From Hymenobacter volaticus (GTDB lineage: Bacteria > Bacteroidota > Bacteroidia > Cytophagales > Hymenobacteraceae): DNA of 64,000 bases. Shown one piece after another: positions 55,517 through 63,893 of this stretch. Below the pieces are notes generated by a model that saw only the letters and a program-made list of their open reading frames with translations, ran no database searches and had not been told where the DNA came from. The translations under genes and the position numbers were made by a program. Within the stretch, counting starts at the first letter, position 1, and each line of letters opens with the position of its first letter. The DNA lies in NCBI RefSeq assembly GCF_022921055.1, contig NZ_CP095061.1, positions 4,069,501 through 4,133,500 of the forward strand, in the 5' to 3' direction.

Positions 55517-56599
55517 ATGCCCACTGCCCGTTCCAGTGCTGTTCTGCTCATCCAAACTGCCTTCATCGGCGACGTAATTCTGGCCTCTGCCCTGCTGGAT
55601 TACCTGCACCGGACCGAGCCCGATACGCCCGTCGATTTCTTGGTACGCAAAGGCAACGAAAGCTTATTGCAGCAGCACCCGCACGTGCGCCACGTACTGA
55701 TCTGGGACAAAAAGCAGAGCAAATACAAGGGATTATGGCACCTATTGCAGCAAATTAGGGCCACACGTTACAGCCGCGTTATCACGCTCCAGCGCTTTGC
55801 TTCCACTGGTTTTCTAACCGCTTTTTCGGGGGCGCCCGAGCGAGTCGGTTTTCAGAAAAACCCGTTTGCATTCGGTTTTACGCGGGCATTGCCGCACGTT
55901 ATTGGTGGTGGAGTACACGAGGTATCGCGCAACCTGCACCTGCTCGACCCCGCGTACCGGGGCCCGGTAGTGCCGCCCCGGCTATACCCCTCCCCCACCG
56001 ACGAAGCAGCGGCCGCGCCTTACACCACGCAAGGCCCCTACCTGTGCATTGCGCCCACTTCGGTGTGGTTTACCAAGCAGTTTCCCCAAGAGCAATGGTT
56101 GAAACTGTTGGCGGCGCTGCCCTTTCAATACCGCGTGTACTTACTCGGTGGCCCTCCCGACGTAGAAGCTTGTGAGGAATTGTTGCGCGTTAGCAACCGC
56201 CCGAATGTGGTCAACTTGGCTGGTAAGCTCTCTTTGCTGGCTTCGGCAGCCCTCATGCGTGGGGCCGTGCTCAACTACGTCAACGACTCGGCGCCCATGC
56301 ACCTGTGCTCGGCGGTGGGCGCGCCTACCTGCGCCGTGTATTGCTCTACCGTGCCAGATTTCGGGTTCGGCCCCTTGAGCCCTTTTTCGCGAGTGGTGGA
56401 AATTCCGGGCGGTTTGGAATGCCGGCCGTGTGGGCTACATGGCTACCAGAAATGCCCACTCAACCACTTTAACTGCGCCCACGGCATCGAAACTTCACAG
56501 CTGCTGGCCGTGCTGGCAGAAGCCGAGTTGCACGCGGCCGACAGTAGTCAGGCTGGGGCGTCTTCTGGGCAAAGCTCCGGCAGTCTAACCCTTTCGTAA
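55517..56599 (+). CDS. Glycosyltransferase family 9 protein
   Basis: 360 aa. GT9 start AVLLIQTAFIGDVILASAL, acceptor-side VITLQRFASTGFLTAFSG, then CIAPTSVWFTKQFPQEQW and NYVNDSAPMHLCSAVG. The C-terminal Cys cluster LECRPCGLHGYQKCPLNHF parallels that of the GT9 at 42705-43763, so the two are paralogues. Probably LPS core sugar transfer. A Ser/Gly/Ala tail ends it. Confidence 0.9.
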   Translation: MPTARSSAVLLIQTAFIGDVILASALLDYLHRTEPDTPVDFLVRKGNESLLQQHPHVRHVLIWDKKQSKYKGLWHLLQQIRATRYSRVITLQRFASTGFLTAFSGAPERVGFQKNPFAFGFTRALPHVIGGGVHEVSRNLHLLDPAYRGPVVPPRLYPSPTDEAAAAPYTTQGPYLCIAPTSVWFTKQFPQEQWLKLLAALPFQYRVYLLGGPPDVEACEELLRVSNRPNVVNLAGKLSLLASAALMRGAVLNYVNDSAPMHLCSAVGAPTCAVYCSTVPDFGFGPLSPFSRVVEIPGGLECRPCGLHGYQKCPLNHFNCAHGIETSQLLAVLAEAELHAADSSQAGASSGQSSGSLTLS

Positions 56600-56665
56600 G
56601 TAGTATGCCACTCCATTCGTTGGGTGGCTAGTGAGGTATTTCTGCTTGCCACCTAGCATACGTAG

Positions 56666-56694
56666 TTTACAGCCTCTTTCCGGCAGTACCTTTG
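56666..56694 (+). promoter_or_regulatory. Promoter of the M16 peptidase gene
   Basis: TACCTTTG at 56687-56694 matches TAnnTTTG. A TTTA at 56666-56669 with 17-nt spacing may be the -33 box. The ATG at 56784 is 89 nt downstream. Confidence 0.5.
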
Positions 56695-56783
56695 TATTTC
56701 TTGGAAACCGAATGGCCTAGCTAAATGGTTATACAAGACCGGCGCTCATACCCGAACGCTGGCGTTCCTAAGCCCTTATCTTG

Positions 56784-58016
56784 ATGTCTGATTACGACCT
56801 ATACGAGCTGCCCAACGGCATCCGAGTTTTGCACAAGCAGGTTATTCACACCAAAATTGCGCACCTCGGCTTTCTGCTCGACATCGGTTCCCGCGACGAA
56901 AAGCCGGCCCAACAAGGCTTAGCGCACTTCTGGGAGCACATGGCTTTCAAAGGCACTGAAAAGCGCAAAAGCTTCCACATTCTCAACCGTTTGGAAACCG
57001 TGGGGGGTGAGCTGAATGCCTACACCACCAAAGAGAAAATTTGCTTCTACGCCTCGTTGCTCAGCACGCACTTCGAGCGGGCCTTCGAGCTCCTGACCGA
57101 CCTTACTTTCAACTCGGTTTTTCCAGAAAAGGAAATCGAGAAAGAGCGGGGCGTGATTCTCGAAGAAATGTCCATGTACCAGGACGCGCCCGAGGATGCC
57201 ATCATCGACGATTTCGATGATGTGGTGTTTGGGGGGCATTCTTTGGGCCACAACATTCTGGGTACGCGCGAAAGTGTCAGCAGCTTTCAGCAGGCGGATT
57301 TTCGTCAGTTCTTGGCCGAGAACATCCGCACCGACCGGCTGGTATTCAGCTCGGTCAGCAACCTGCCGTTCAAGGAAGTGAAGCGGCTAGCCGATAAGTA
57401 CCTGGCGCCGCTGCCCTCCCGGCTCGGAGAGCGGCCCCGTACTGCTTTCGATGGCAACCTGCGGGTAGAGAAATTAGAGCGCAAGCCTATTTCGCAGGCC
57501 CACTGCCTGATTGGTGGTCCGGCTTACGCCATCAACGACCCGCGCCGGATTCCATTTTTCATGCTCAGCAACATCCTCGGTGGCCCCGGCATGAACTCCC
57601 GCCTGAACCTGGGCATCCGCGAGAAGTATGGCCTCGTCTATAGCATTGACGCCACGTACTCGCCGTACACCGATACGGGGCTGTTTGGCATCTACTTCGG
57701 CACCGAGAAAAAGCAAGTGAACCGCACGATTGCGCTGGTACAAAAGGAACTCAAGCGGCTTCGCGAACAGGCCCTGGGCACGGCGCAATTGCACACGTCC
57801 AAAGAGCAGCTAATGGGCCAAATGGCTATGGCAGAGGAAAGCAACGGCGGCATGATGCAGCTGTTGGCCAAAAGCACCCTCGACATCGGCCGCGTCGAAT
57901 CCATCAACGAAATCTTCGACCGAGTCCGCGCTGTCACTTCCTCTGAGCTACTGGAACTCGCCAACGACATTCTACGCGAGGACAACTTGAGTGTACTTCA
58001 GTACGTGCCAGAGTAA
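56784..58016 (+). CDS. M16-family zinc peptidase (processing-peptidase-like)
   Basis: 410 aa from the ATG at 56784. Inverted zinc motif HFWEHMAFKGT (HxxEH, residues ~47-51) with the distal Glu in ERGVILEEMSMYQD. The C-terminal half has the inactive-type M16_C domain (SNILGGPGMNSRLNLGIREK; YSIDATYSPYTDTGLFGIYF). No signal peptide. Single-module M16 of this length pair as homodimers in many bacteria. Confidence 0.93.
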   Translation: MSDYDLYELPNGIRVLHKQVIHTKIAHLGFLLDIGSRDEKPAQQGLAHFWEHMAFKGTEKRKSFHILNRLETVGGELNAYTTKEKICFYASLLSTHFERAFELLTDLTFNSVFPEKEIEKERGVILEEMSMYQDAPEDAIIDDFDDVVFGGHSLGHNILGTRESVSSFQQADFRQFLAENIRTDRLVFSSVSNLPFKEVKRLADKYLAPLPSRLGERPRTAFDGNLRVEKLERKPISQAHCLIGGPAYAINDPRRIPFFMLSNILGGPGMNSRLNLGIREKYGLVYSIDATYSPYTDTGLFGIYFGTEKKQVNRTIALVQKELKRLREQALGTAQLHTSKEQLMGQMAMAEESNGGMMQLLAKSTLDIGRVESINEIFDRVRAVTSSELLELANDILREDNLSVLQYVPE

Positions 58017-58021
58017 AACAC

Positions 58022-58076
58022 AACAGTCAGCAAAAAGGCCGCCGAGTTACGCCCGGCGGCCTTTTTGCTGACTGTT
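58022..58076. terminator. Large bidirectional-looking terminator hairpin
   Basis: Perfect 23-bp arms: 58022-58044 (AACAGTCAGC + AAAAAGGCCGCCG) and 58054-58076, with a 9-nt loop. It begins 5 nt after the M16 stop. The AAAAAGGC...GCCTTTTT core is a standard terminator; the outer 10 bp extend it. Confidence 0.88.
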
Positions 58077-58110
58077 GGATTGCTTCATCACCTTCTTCTT
58101 AAGCTAGCTT

Positions 58111-58551
58111 ATGCGCGTTTTCGGGCATGTAGGCACCTATCGACCGGGCGACCTTTTTGCCAATCGTCTGGAATTGAGCTTGACGGGGTTGCATAAGCCC
58201 CGGCGGGCAGGCGTAAGCGGCAGCCAAGCCGAAGGCGCCGATTCTATTGTGCTGGCAGGTGCTTACGAAGACGATGCGTTCAGCGAAGACGAAATCATCT
58301 ATTCTGGCAGCGGTGGGCGCGATTTGCAAACCGGCAAGCAAGTCACCGACCAGGAGATGATAGGCAGGAATTTGGCGTTGCGGCGCAGCCAAGAAATGGG
58401 GCTGCCCGTGCGCGTATTCCAGCGCATACCCCACCCAACCGGCGACTGTTTCCGCTACGAGGGTCTCTACCGTATTGTCAGCCACGAGTTTGCACGCGGC
58501 AAGTCTGGTTTTCAAGTACTACTATTTCGGTTGGTGCCAATTACGAATTAG
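58111..58551 (+). CDS. Stand-alone SRA-YDG domain protein
   Basis: 146 aa, one domain. The SRA pattern is clear: FGHVGTYRPGDLFANRLELS, TGLHKPRRAGVSGSQAEGAD, SIVLAGAYEDDAFSEDEIIY, GSGGRDLQTGKQVTDQEM, NLALRRSQEMGLPVRVFQR, and the YDG-type FRYEGLYRIVSHEFARGKSG. SRA domains flip out and bind 5-methyl- or hydroxymethyl-cytosine. In bacteria they are usually fused or adjacent to an HNH nuclease, but here neither the gene nor its neighbours encode one. Confidence 0.92.
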   Translation: MRVFGHVGTYRPGDLFANRLELSLTGLHKPRRAGVSGSQAEGADSIVLAGAYEDDAFSEDEIIYSGSGGRDLQTGKQVTDQEMIGRNLALRRSQEMGLPVRVFQRIPHPTGDCFRYEGLYRIVSHEFARGKSGFQVLLFRLVPITN

Positions 58552-58696
58552 ATCTTCCTTGCAAGCCTCTATCGAAGAGAAGGATAACTAGCTGATCATG
58601 TTCTAGTGTGAAGCTATACTAAAAGCCAATTTTACTTTTCATATGAGGATGGGTTAAGAGTGGTTGACTTCTCATTGCTGCCGTTGCCAAACTAAT

Positions 58697-58793
58697 CGTC
58701 ATGCTGAGCGCAGCCGAAGCATCTCGCGTGCTGATGTCTGATTACTAAACCAATGTCAGCACGCGAGATGCTTCGGCTGCGCTCAGCATGACG
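58697..58793. repeat. REP-like palindromic element (perfect copy)
   Basis: Perfect 38-nt arms (58697-58734 and 58756-58793) around a 21-nt loop. The arm starts CGTCATGCTGAGCGCAGCCG and goes on AAGCATCTCGCGTGCTGA. Related in pattern to 36254-36348. No transposase is linked, so it is a non-autonomous or REP/RAYT-type element. The surrounding 58552-58922 holds nothing else. Confidence 0.9.
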
Positions 58794-58922
58794 TTCGAGA
58801 TAAATTCTCAGCCATGGTTAGCCTCTCCTTGGTAAATGCGCAACAGCAACTGAGAGGAATTAGCTTCTGCTTTTGCTCTCTTCTAAACCAACGCTACTAC
58901 ACTACAACCCTATTTTTGCCTG

Positions 58923-59563
58923 ATGCCCGACGACGAAATCCAACGCTACGCCGACCAACACACCAGCCCGGAATCGACGCTGCTGGCGAAGCTCAACCGC
59001 GAGACACACGTGCAGCTGCTGCACGCGCGGATGCTTTCGGGGCACGCGCAGGGGCGGCTGCTGAGCATGATCAGCCACATGGTGCGGCCGCGGCGGGTGT
59101 TGGAACTGGGCACGTTTACGGGCTATGCAGCTTTGTGCCTCGCCGAAGGCTTAGCACCCGGTGGTGAACTGCACACCATCGAATTTAACCCGAGCTAGAA
59201 GATCGAATACAGCGCTACATAGCCGCCGCGGACTTGGTTGAACGGGTGCATTTGCATATCGGGACCGTGACGGAAGTGCTGCCAACCTTGGCAGGGCCAT
59301 GGGACTTGGTGTTTATCGATGCCGACAAAATCAACAACGACACCTACTACGAGCTGGTGCTGCCACAGGTAACTACAGGCGGTTTCGTGCTGATTGACAA
59401 TGTGCTGTGGGGCAATAAAGTGCTCGATTCTTATCCTCTAAAACCTTCCGACAAAGACACCCGTGCCGTTCGAGCCTTCAACGACAAAGTGCAGGCCGAC
59501 CCCCGGGTTGAGAATGTGTTTTTGCCGTTGCGGGATGGGCTGCTATTGGTTCGGAAGCTCTAA
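58923..59563 (+). CDS. O-methyltransferase (Methyltransf_3), frame-interrupted
   Basis: 213 aa after adding one C to CCC at 59189-59191, which joins HTIEFNP to ELEDRIQRYIAAADLVERV. SAM motif I is RVLELGTFTGYAALCLAEGL, followed by LHTIEFNPE. Later motifs are DLVFIDADKINNDTYYELVL and GGFVLIDNVLWGNKVLD (metal-binding Asp), typical of CCoAOMT/COMT-type cation-dependent enzymes. A TATTTTTG element at 58911-58918 lies right before the ATG. Probably a sequencing lesion. Confidence 0.9.
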
Positions 59564-59755
59564 CGGCTGTTCTGTTGCATTTCACTTATGCTCCAAGTGA
59601 GAGTGAGCAAACAAAAGCGCTTTCCTGCATGGGATAGTGAAGTCAGAAGGGAGGCTCCATCAATCAGAAGCTTATCCTAAAATCTATTGATTAGGTGATT
59701 AAACGTTCGGGGGTGGTTTGCGTCTATGCCAGAGCGAACCCCTTATTCCGGACTG

Positions 59756-62725
59756 ATGCCTCATCGTTTTCTACTCTTTGTCTTACTGCTATTATTAGGT
59801 TTGGGGACTGCTCGGGCGCAAACAAGCGCTATTAGCGGGCGTATCGTAGATGCATCTAATCAGTCGCCGCTTATTGGGGCCAACGTGCTGCTACGCGGCC
59901 TAACCGCCGATTCGTTGAAGAACGGCGCGGCAGCCGACGTGAATGGCAACTTCACCGTTTCGGGCTTGGCGCCGGGCCGCTATCAGCTAACTATATCGTT
60001 TTTAGGCTACCAGACCTTGCAGCGCCAGCTCACGCTCACCACTCAGCCGCTTGCGCTAGGCGTGTTGGCACTCGGTACCGGCGGGGTAGCGCTGAAAGGT
60101 GTGGAAGTGGTAGGCAAAGCGGCCGCCGCCGTTCAGAAAGGCGATACGTCGCAGTTCAACGCTGGCTCATTCAAAACCAACCCCGACGCCAACGCGCAAG
60201 ACCTCATCACCAAAATGCCCGGCGTGACCGTGGACCCCACTTCGGGTAAGGTACAAGCGCAGGGCGAACAGGTGCAACGAGTGCTGGTGGATGGCAAAGA
60301 GTTTTTCGGCAATGACCCCGACGCTGTGTTGAAGAATATTCCGGCCGAGGTTATCGACAAAATTCAGGTGTACGACCGCGCCTCCGACCAAGCCCAATTT
60401 ACTGGCTTCGACGATGGCAACCAGCAGAAAACCATCAACATCGTAACCAAGCCGCAGTTTCGGAATGGGCAATTTGGCCGGGTGCTAGCTGGCTACGGCC
60501 CCAAGGACGACCGGTACCGGCTGAGCGGCAACCTGAATTCGTTTAAGGGCAAGCAGCGCATGTCGATTGTAGCTCAGAGCAACAATATCAATGAGCAGAA
60601 CTTTGGCACCGAAGATTTGCTAGGCGTGGTGGGCAGTTCAGGCGGCGGTGGCGGCGGCCGTGGGGGCCGTGGCGGCGGAGGTGGCAACCAAGGTGGGGGC
60701 GGCAATAACGCCGGCGACTTCTTGGTGAACCAGTCAGGCGGTATTTCTAAAACCCACGCCATCGGCTTGAACTACTCCAACTCCTGGGGCCGCAAAACTG
60801 ACGTTACGAGTAGTTACTTCTTCAACCTGAGCGACAACACGGCTTCTACCAACCTGCTGCGGCGCTACGTGGCTCCCGTGGACCGCCCCCTCGACCAACG
60901 CTACAACGAAAACTCGCTTTCGACCAGCCGCAACATCAACAACCGCTTCAACTTGCGCCTGGAGCACCGCATCGACTCGGCAAACTCCATTATCTGGCAG
61001 CCACGCTTGTCGGTGCAGCGCAATACCGGCAACAGCCTATTGGAAGGCCGCACCTATCAGGTGAATGAAGGCGAGCCCGAATTCACGCAGGGCAGCAACA
61101 ACAGCAGCTACCGCTCGGCCCTGACTGGCATTACGGCGGCTAACCAGCTCCAATTTCGGCACCGCTTTGCCAAGCGTGGCCGCACGCTTTCGTTGGGCGT
61201 GAACACCACTTACAACACCAAGGACGGCAACAATACCCTGCTCTCCACCACCGAGTCTACCCGCGACTTAACCACCAATACCACTTCGCTGAATCAGTTT
61301 TCTGAACTCGACCAGACTGGTTGGGCCTGGAACGGCAACCTCAACTACACAGAGCCCATCAGCCAGTACAGCCAGTTGCAGGCCGAGTACCGCGTTTCCT
61401 ACACGCCCAATCAATCTGATAAGCGCACCTACGACTACGTCCTCGGCGAAGAAGCCTATACTTCTCTGAATGACACGCTTAGTAGCGTATTCAAGAGCCG
61501 CTACCTGACCAATGCTGGGGGCCTGACGTACCGCTACCAAAACAAGGAGTTGCAATGGAACGTGGGGGCCACCGTGCAGCACGCCCAACTCCGCAGCGAC
61601 CAAGAATTTCCGCGGCCGGCCCTCACGGAGCGCTCTTTCCTAAACGTGCTGCCCAACGCCATGCTGCGCTACAACTTTTCGCGGCAGCAGAATCTGCGGT
61701 TTTTCTACCGCGTGAATACCAACCCACCGGGTATTAGTCAGTTGCAGGAAGTGGTAAACAACTCCAATCCGTTGCAGCTCACTACCGGCAACCCCAACCT
61801 GCGCCAAGCCACACAGCACAACTTCAATATTCGTTACTCGTCGGCAGTGCCCGAGAAGTCGACTTCGTTTTTTGTGGCCCTCAACGGCTCGCTCACTAAC
61901 AACTACATCACTAACAGCACCATCTACGCCACCGACGAACCCCTAAACGTGGGGGGCGTGGTGATTCCGGTGGGCGGCCAGCTAACCCGGCCTGTCAACT
62001 TGGATCAGCAGTATTCGCTCCGGTCGTTTGCCAACTACAGCTTGCCGCTGTCATTCATCAAGTCCAACCTCAACCTGAACGCCAACATTGGCTACTCGCA
62101 GACTCCGGGGTTAGTGTTCGAGGAATTGAACTACAGCCGCACGCCATCCGGTGGCTTAGGTGTGGTGCTGAGCAGCAACATCAGTCCGGAGTTGGACTTC
62201 ACTATTTCGTCGAACTCCAGCCAGAACTACGTGCGCAACAGCTTGCAGCAGCAACTCAACCGCCAGTACTTCCGGCAAAACACGTCGTTGCGCTTCTCCT
62301 GGATTATCGTGAAAGGCGTGACCGTGCAATCTGATGTCAACCACCAATACTACAGTGGGCTCTCGGCGGGTTACAACCAAAGTTTCGTGTTGTGGAATGC
62401 CTCTATCGGCAAGAAGTTTATGGCCAAGAATCAGGCGGAAATCAAGTTATACGCTTTCGATTTGCTAGGTCAAAACAACAGCATTCAAGTAAACAACACC
62501 TCGGCTTACACCGAAGATGTACGTTCCAACATTTTGCAGCGCTACCTAATGCTGATGTTCACCTACAACATCCGCAGCTTCGCCGGCAACGGCCGCTCCG
62601 ACGCGTTGCCCGGCGAGGACCGGCAGCGGCAGCCCGGTAATTTCCGGCCCGAAGGCGGCTTTCGGCGCGACGGCGGCAACCCTCCCGTCGGTGGCGGTTT
62701 TGGCCCGCCCGGTGGCGGCATGTAG
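59756..62725 (+). CDS. Outer-membrane beta-barrel protein with carboxypeptidase-like regulatory domain
   Basis: 989 aa from the ATG at 59756, which opens a signal peptide (RFLLFVLLLLLGLGTARAQ); an upstream ATG at 59726 adds 10 residues. A CarboxypepD_reg domain (ISGRIVDASNQSPLIGANVL) is followed by a plug-like region (DLITKMPGVTVDPTSGKVQA; RVLVDGKEFFGNDPDAVLKN) and a large TonB-receptor-type/OMP_b-brl_3 barrel to near the C-terminus. A Gly-rich run (GSSGGGGGGRGGRGGGGG, residues ~290-320) and a Gly/Pro C-terminal tail are unusual. No SusD is adjacent. Substrate unknown. Confidence 0.9.
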   Translation: MPHRFLLFVLLLLLGLGTARAQTSAISGRIVDASNQSPLIGANVLLRGLTADSLKNGAAADVNGNFTVSGLAPGRYQLTISFLGYQTLQRQLTLTTQPLALGVLALGTGGVALKGVEVVGKAAAAVQKGDTSQFNAGSFKTNPDANAQDLITKMPGVTVDPTSGKVQAQGEQVQRVLVDGKEFFGNDPDAVLKNIPAEVIDKIQVYDRASDQAQFTGFDDGNQQKTINIVTKPQFRNGQFGRVLAGYGPKDDRYRLSGNLNSFKGKQRMSIVAQSNNINEQNFGTEDLLGVVGSSGGGGGGRGGRGGGGGNQGGGGNNAGDFLVNQSGGISKTHAIGLNYSNSWGRKTDVTSSYFFNLSDNTASTNLLRRYVAPVDRPLDQRYNENSLSTSRNINNRFNLRLEHRIDSANSIIWQPRLSVQRNTGNSLLEGRTYQVNEGEPEFTQGSNNSSYRSALTGITAANQLQFRHRFAKRGRTLSLGVNTTYNTKDGNNTLLSTTESTRDLTTNTTSLNQFSELDQTGWAWNGNLNYTEPISQYSQLQAEYRVSYTPNQSDKRTYDYVLGEEAYTSLNDTLSSVFKSRYLTNAGGLTYRYQNKELQWNVGATVQHAQLRSDQEFPRPALTERSFLNVLPNAMLRYNFSRQQNLRFFYRVNTNPPGISQLQEVVNNSNPLQLTTGNPNLRQATQHNFNIRYSSAVPEKSTSFFVALNGSLTNNYITNSTIYATDEPLNVGGVVIPVGGQLTRPVNLDQQYSLRSFANYSLPLSFIKSNLNLNANIGYSQTPGLVFEELNYSRTPSGGLGVVLSSNISPELDFTISSNSSQNYVRNSLQQQLNRQYFRQNTSLRFSWIIVKGVTVQSDVNHQYYSGLSAGYNQSFVLWNASIGKKFMAKNQAEIKLYAFDLLGQNNSIQVNNTSAYTEDVRSNILQRYLMLMFTYNIRSFAGNGRSDALPGEDRQRQPGNFRPEGGFRRDGGNPPVGGGFGPPGGGM

Positions 62726-62765
62726 GCCCTGGACTACTTGATGAGTTTATAGTATTAGTAAAATT

Positions 62766-62798
62766 AAAAGAGGTCAGGCTCTATGCCTGACCTCTTTT
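62766..62798. terminator. Terminator between two convergent genes
   Basis: 14-bp arms AAAAGAGGTCAGGC and complement with a 5-nt loop and T/A runs on both ends; serves the barrel-protein gene and the DUF1259 gene. Confidence 0.9.
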
Positions 62799-62815
62799 TT
62801 ATTGAATACTGTGCT

Positions 62816-63853
62816 TTAGTGCTTCATTCCTTCCATCGAATTGTGGGGTTTGCCAAGCTGGTCGAGGGCGGCGCGGAAACCGGCAGCTAGTTGCGCGGCC
62901 GGGCCCCGACCGTAGTAGTGCAGAAACATCATGCGCGGCTCGTCGAAGAGCATATGGTTGTGCATAGCTACCACCTCCAGCTTGTTGGCACGCAAGGCTT
63001 TGATGACGGACGTAACCTCCGCTTCCCGCATGGCAATATCACCGGCAATATGCGCGTCGGCTTGTTTGCCAGCAAAAGCAGCCCAAGAGTTCAGGCCAAT
63101 GGCCGCGGTCATCTCCGTACCCATCATAATGCACTGCAAGTCGGCCCGGCCTATTGTGTACTTATAGGTTGGACCGTTTACCACTCCTTGATACTTGACA
63201 ATGCCATCCAGCATAGCAATGTCGAACAGTTGCTTGCCAGTTGGACCAGCGGTGGCGGCAGGCGTGCCGGTGTTACCGGATTGCGCAGGCGAAGTACCAC
63301 TAGCTACGGGCTGATTGGCGGGCAACAGCTTCGAGTTTTTCAGCGTGGCCGCAAACTTAGTGGCTAGCTCGGCGGGGCTGCCCATGCCATGGATGTGCAT
63401 GTAAAAGATGCGTGGCTCCTCGTAAAAGAAGTGGTTGTGCACGGCACCTACTTCCAAACCGTTGGCCAGGGCCGCCGACATCAGCGGGTTTACTTCTTCC
63501 TGAAGCAGTACTGTGTCGCTCATCAGCATGGCCGATTTACCATCGAGGGTATGCTTGATGGCTACCCAGCCTCCGAAGCCGAACGGAATAGGCACCGCTT
63601 CTCCCTTGATGCTTACCTTCAAATCGTTGCGCGGCAATGGTGTGGTATGAGTGGCTTGCGCTTCGACGTAGGTGCCTTTTTTACCTAGGGCGGCTTCAAT
63701 AGCGGCAATTTCAACTGAACTCAACGCGGGCGTCTTACCGGCAGTGGGGGCGGCCCAGGCGGGGAGCGTAGGCAGGGAGCCGAGCAACACGGGCGTGGTT
63801 GCTAGGGTAGCCGTTTTAAGCCAATTGCGACGGGAAAACTGGAAGTCGTGCAT
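62816..63853 (-). CDS. DUF1259 (LppY/LpqO-type) protein with Tat-like signal
   Basis: 345 aa. N-terminus has a twin-arginine-like signal (SRRNWLKTATLATTPVLLG) ending near AWA. Two related halves follow: EVGAVHNHFFYEEPRIFYMH and EVVAMHNHMLFDEPRMMFLH, each with HNH-x-(F/L)-x-(E/D)EPR. A Ser/Thr/Ala/Gly-rich linker separates them. The duplicated His/Glu clusters could bind metal. Function of DUF1259 is unknown. Confidence 0.9.
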   Translation of the reverse strand: MHDFQFSRRNWLKTATLATTPVLLGSLPTLPAWAAPTAGKTPALSSVEIAAIEAALGKKGTYVEAQATHTTPLPRNDLKVSIKGEAVPIPFGFGGWVAIKHTLDGKSAMLMSDTVLLQEEVNPLMSAALANGLEVGAVHNHFFYEEPRIFYMHIHGMGSPAELATKFAATLKNSKLLPANQPVASGTSPAQSGNTGTPAATAGPTGKQLFDIAMLDGIVKYQGVVNGPTYKYTIGRADLQCIMMGTEMTAAIGLNSWAAFAGKQADAHIAGDIAMREAEVTSVIKALRANKLEVVAMHNHMLFDEPRMMFLHYYGRGPAAQLAAGFRAALDQLGKPHNSMEGMKH

Positions 63854-63893
63854 GAAGACGGAAAAAAGTCAATAGATAGTAAGACTTCGTTGG

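Noticed and set aside
56687..56701. CTTTGTATTTC resembling the 16-nt operator
   Set aside because: Only one half matches; the palindrome is incomplete and the word is explained by the TACCTTTG promoter element.
47287..58551. EVE and SRA proteins as parts of a defence island
   Set aside because: They are 11 kb apart among housekeeping genes, with no nuclease, methylase, helicase or mobile element nearby.
60574..60762. Proline-rich minus-strand frame
   Set aside because: Antisense of the Gly-rich run in the barrel protein; compositional artefact.
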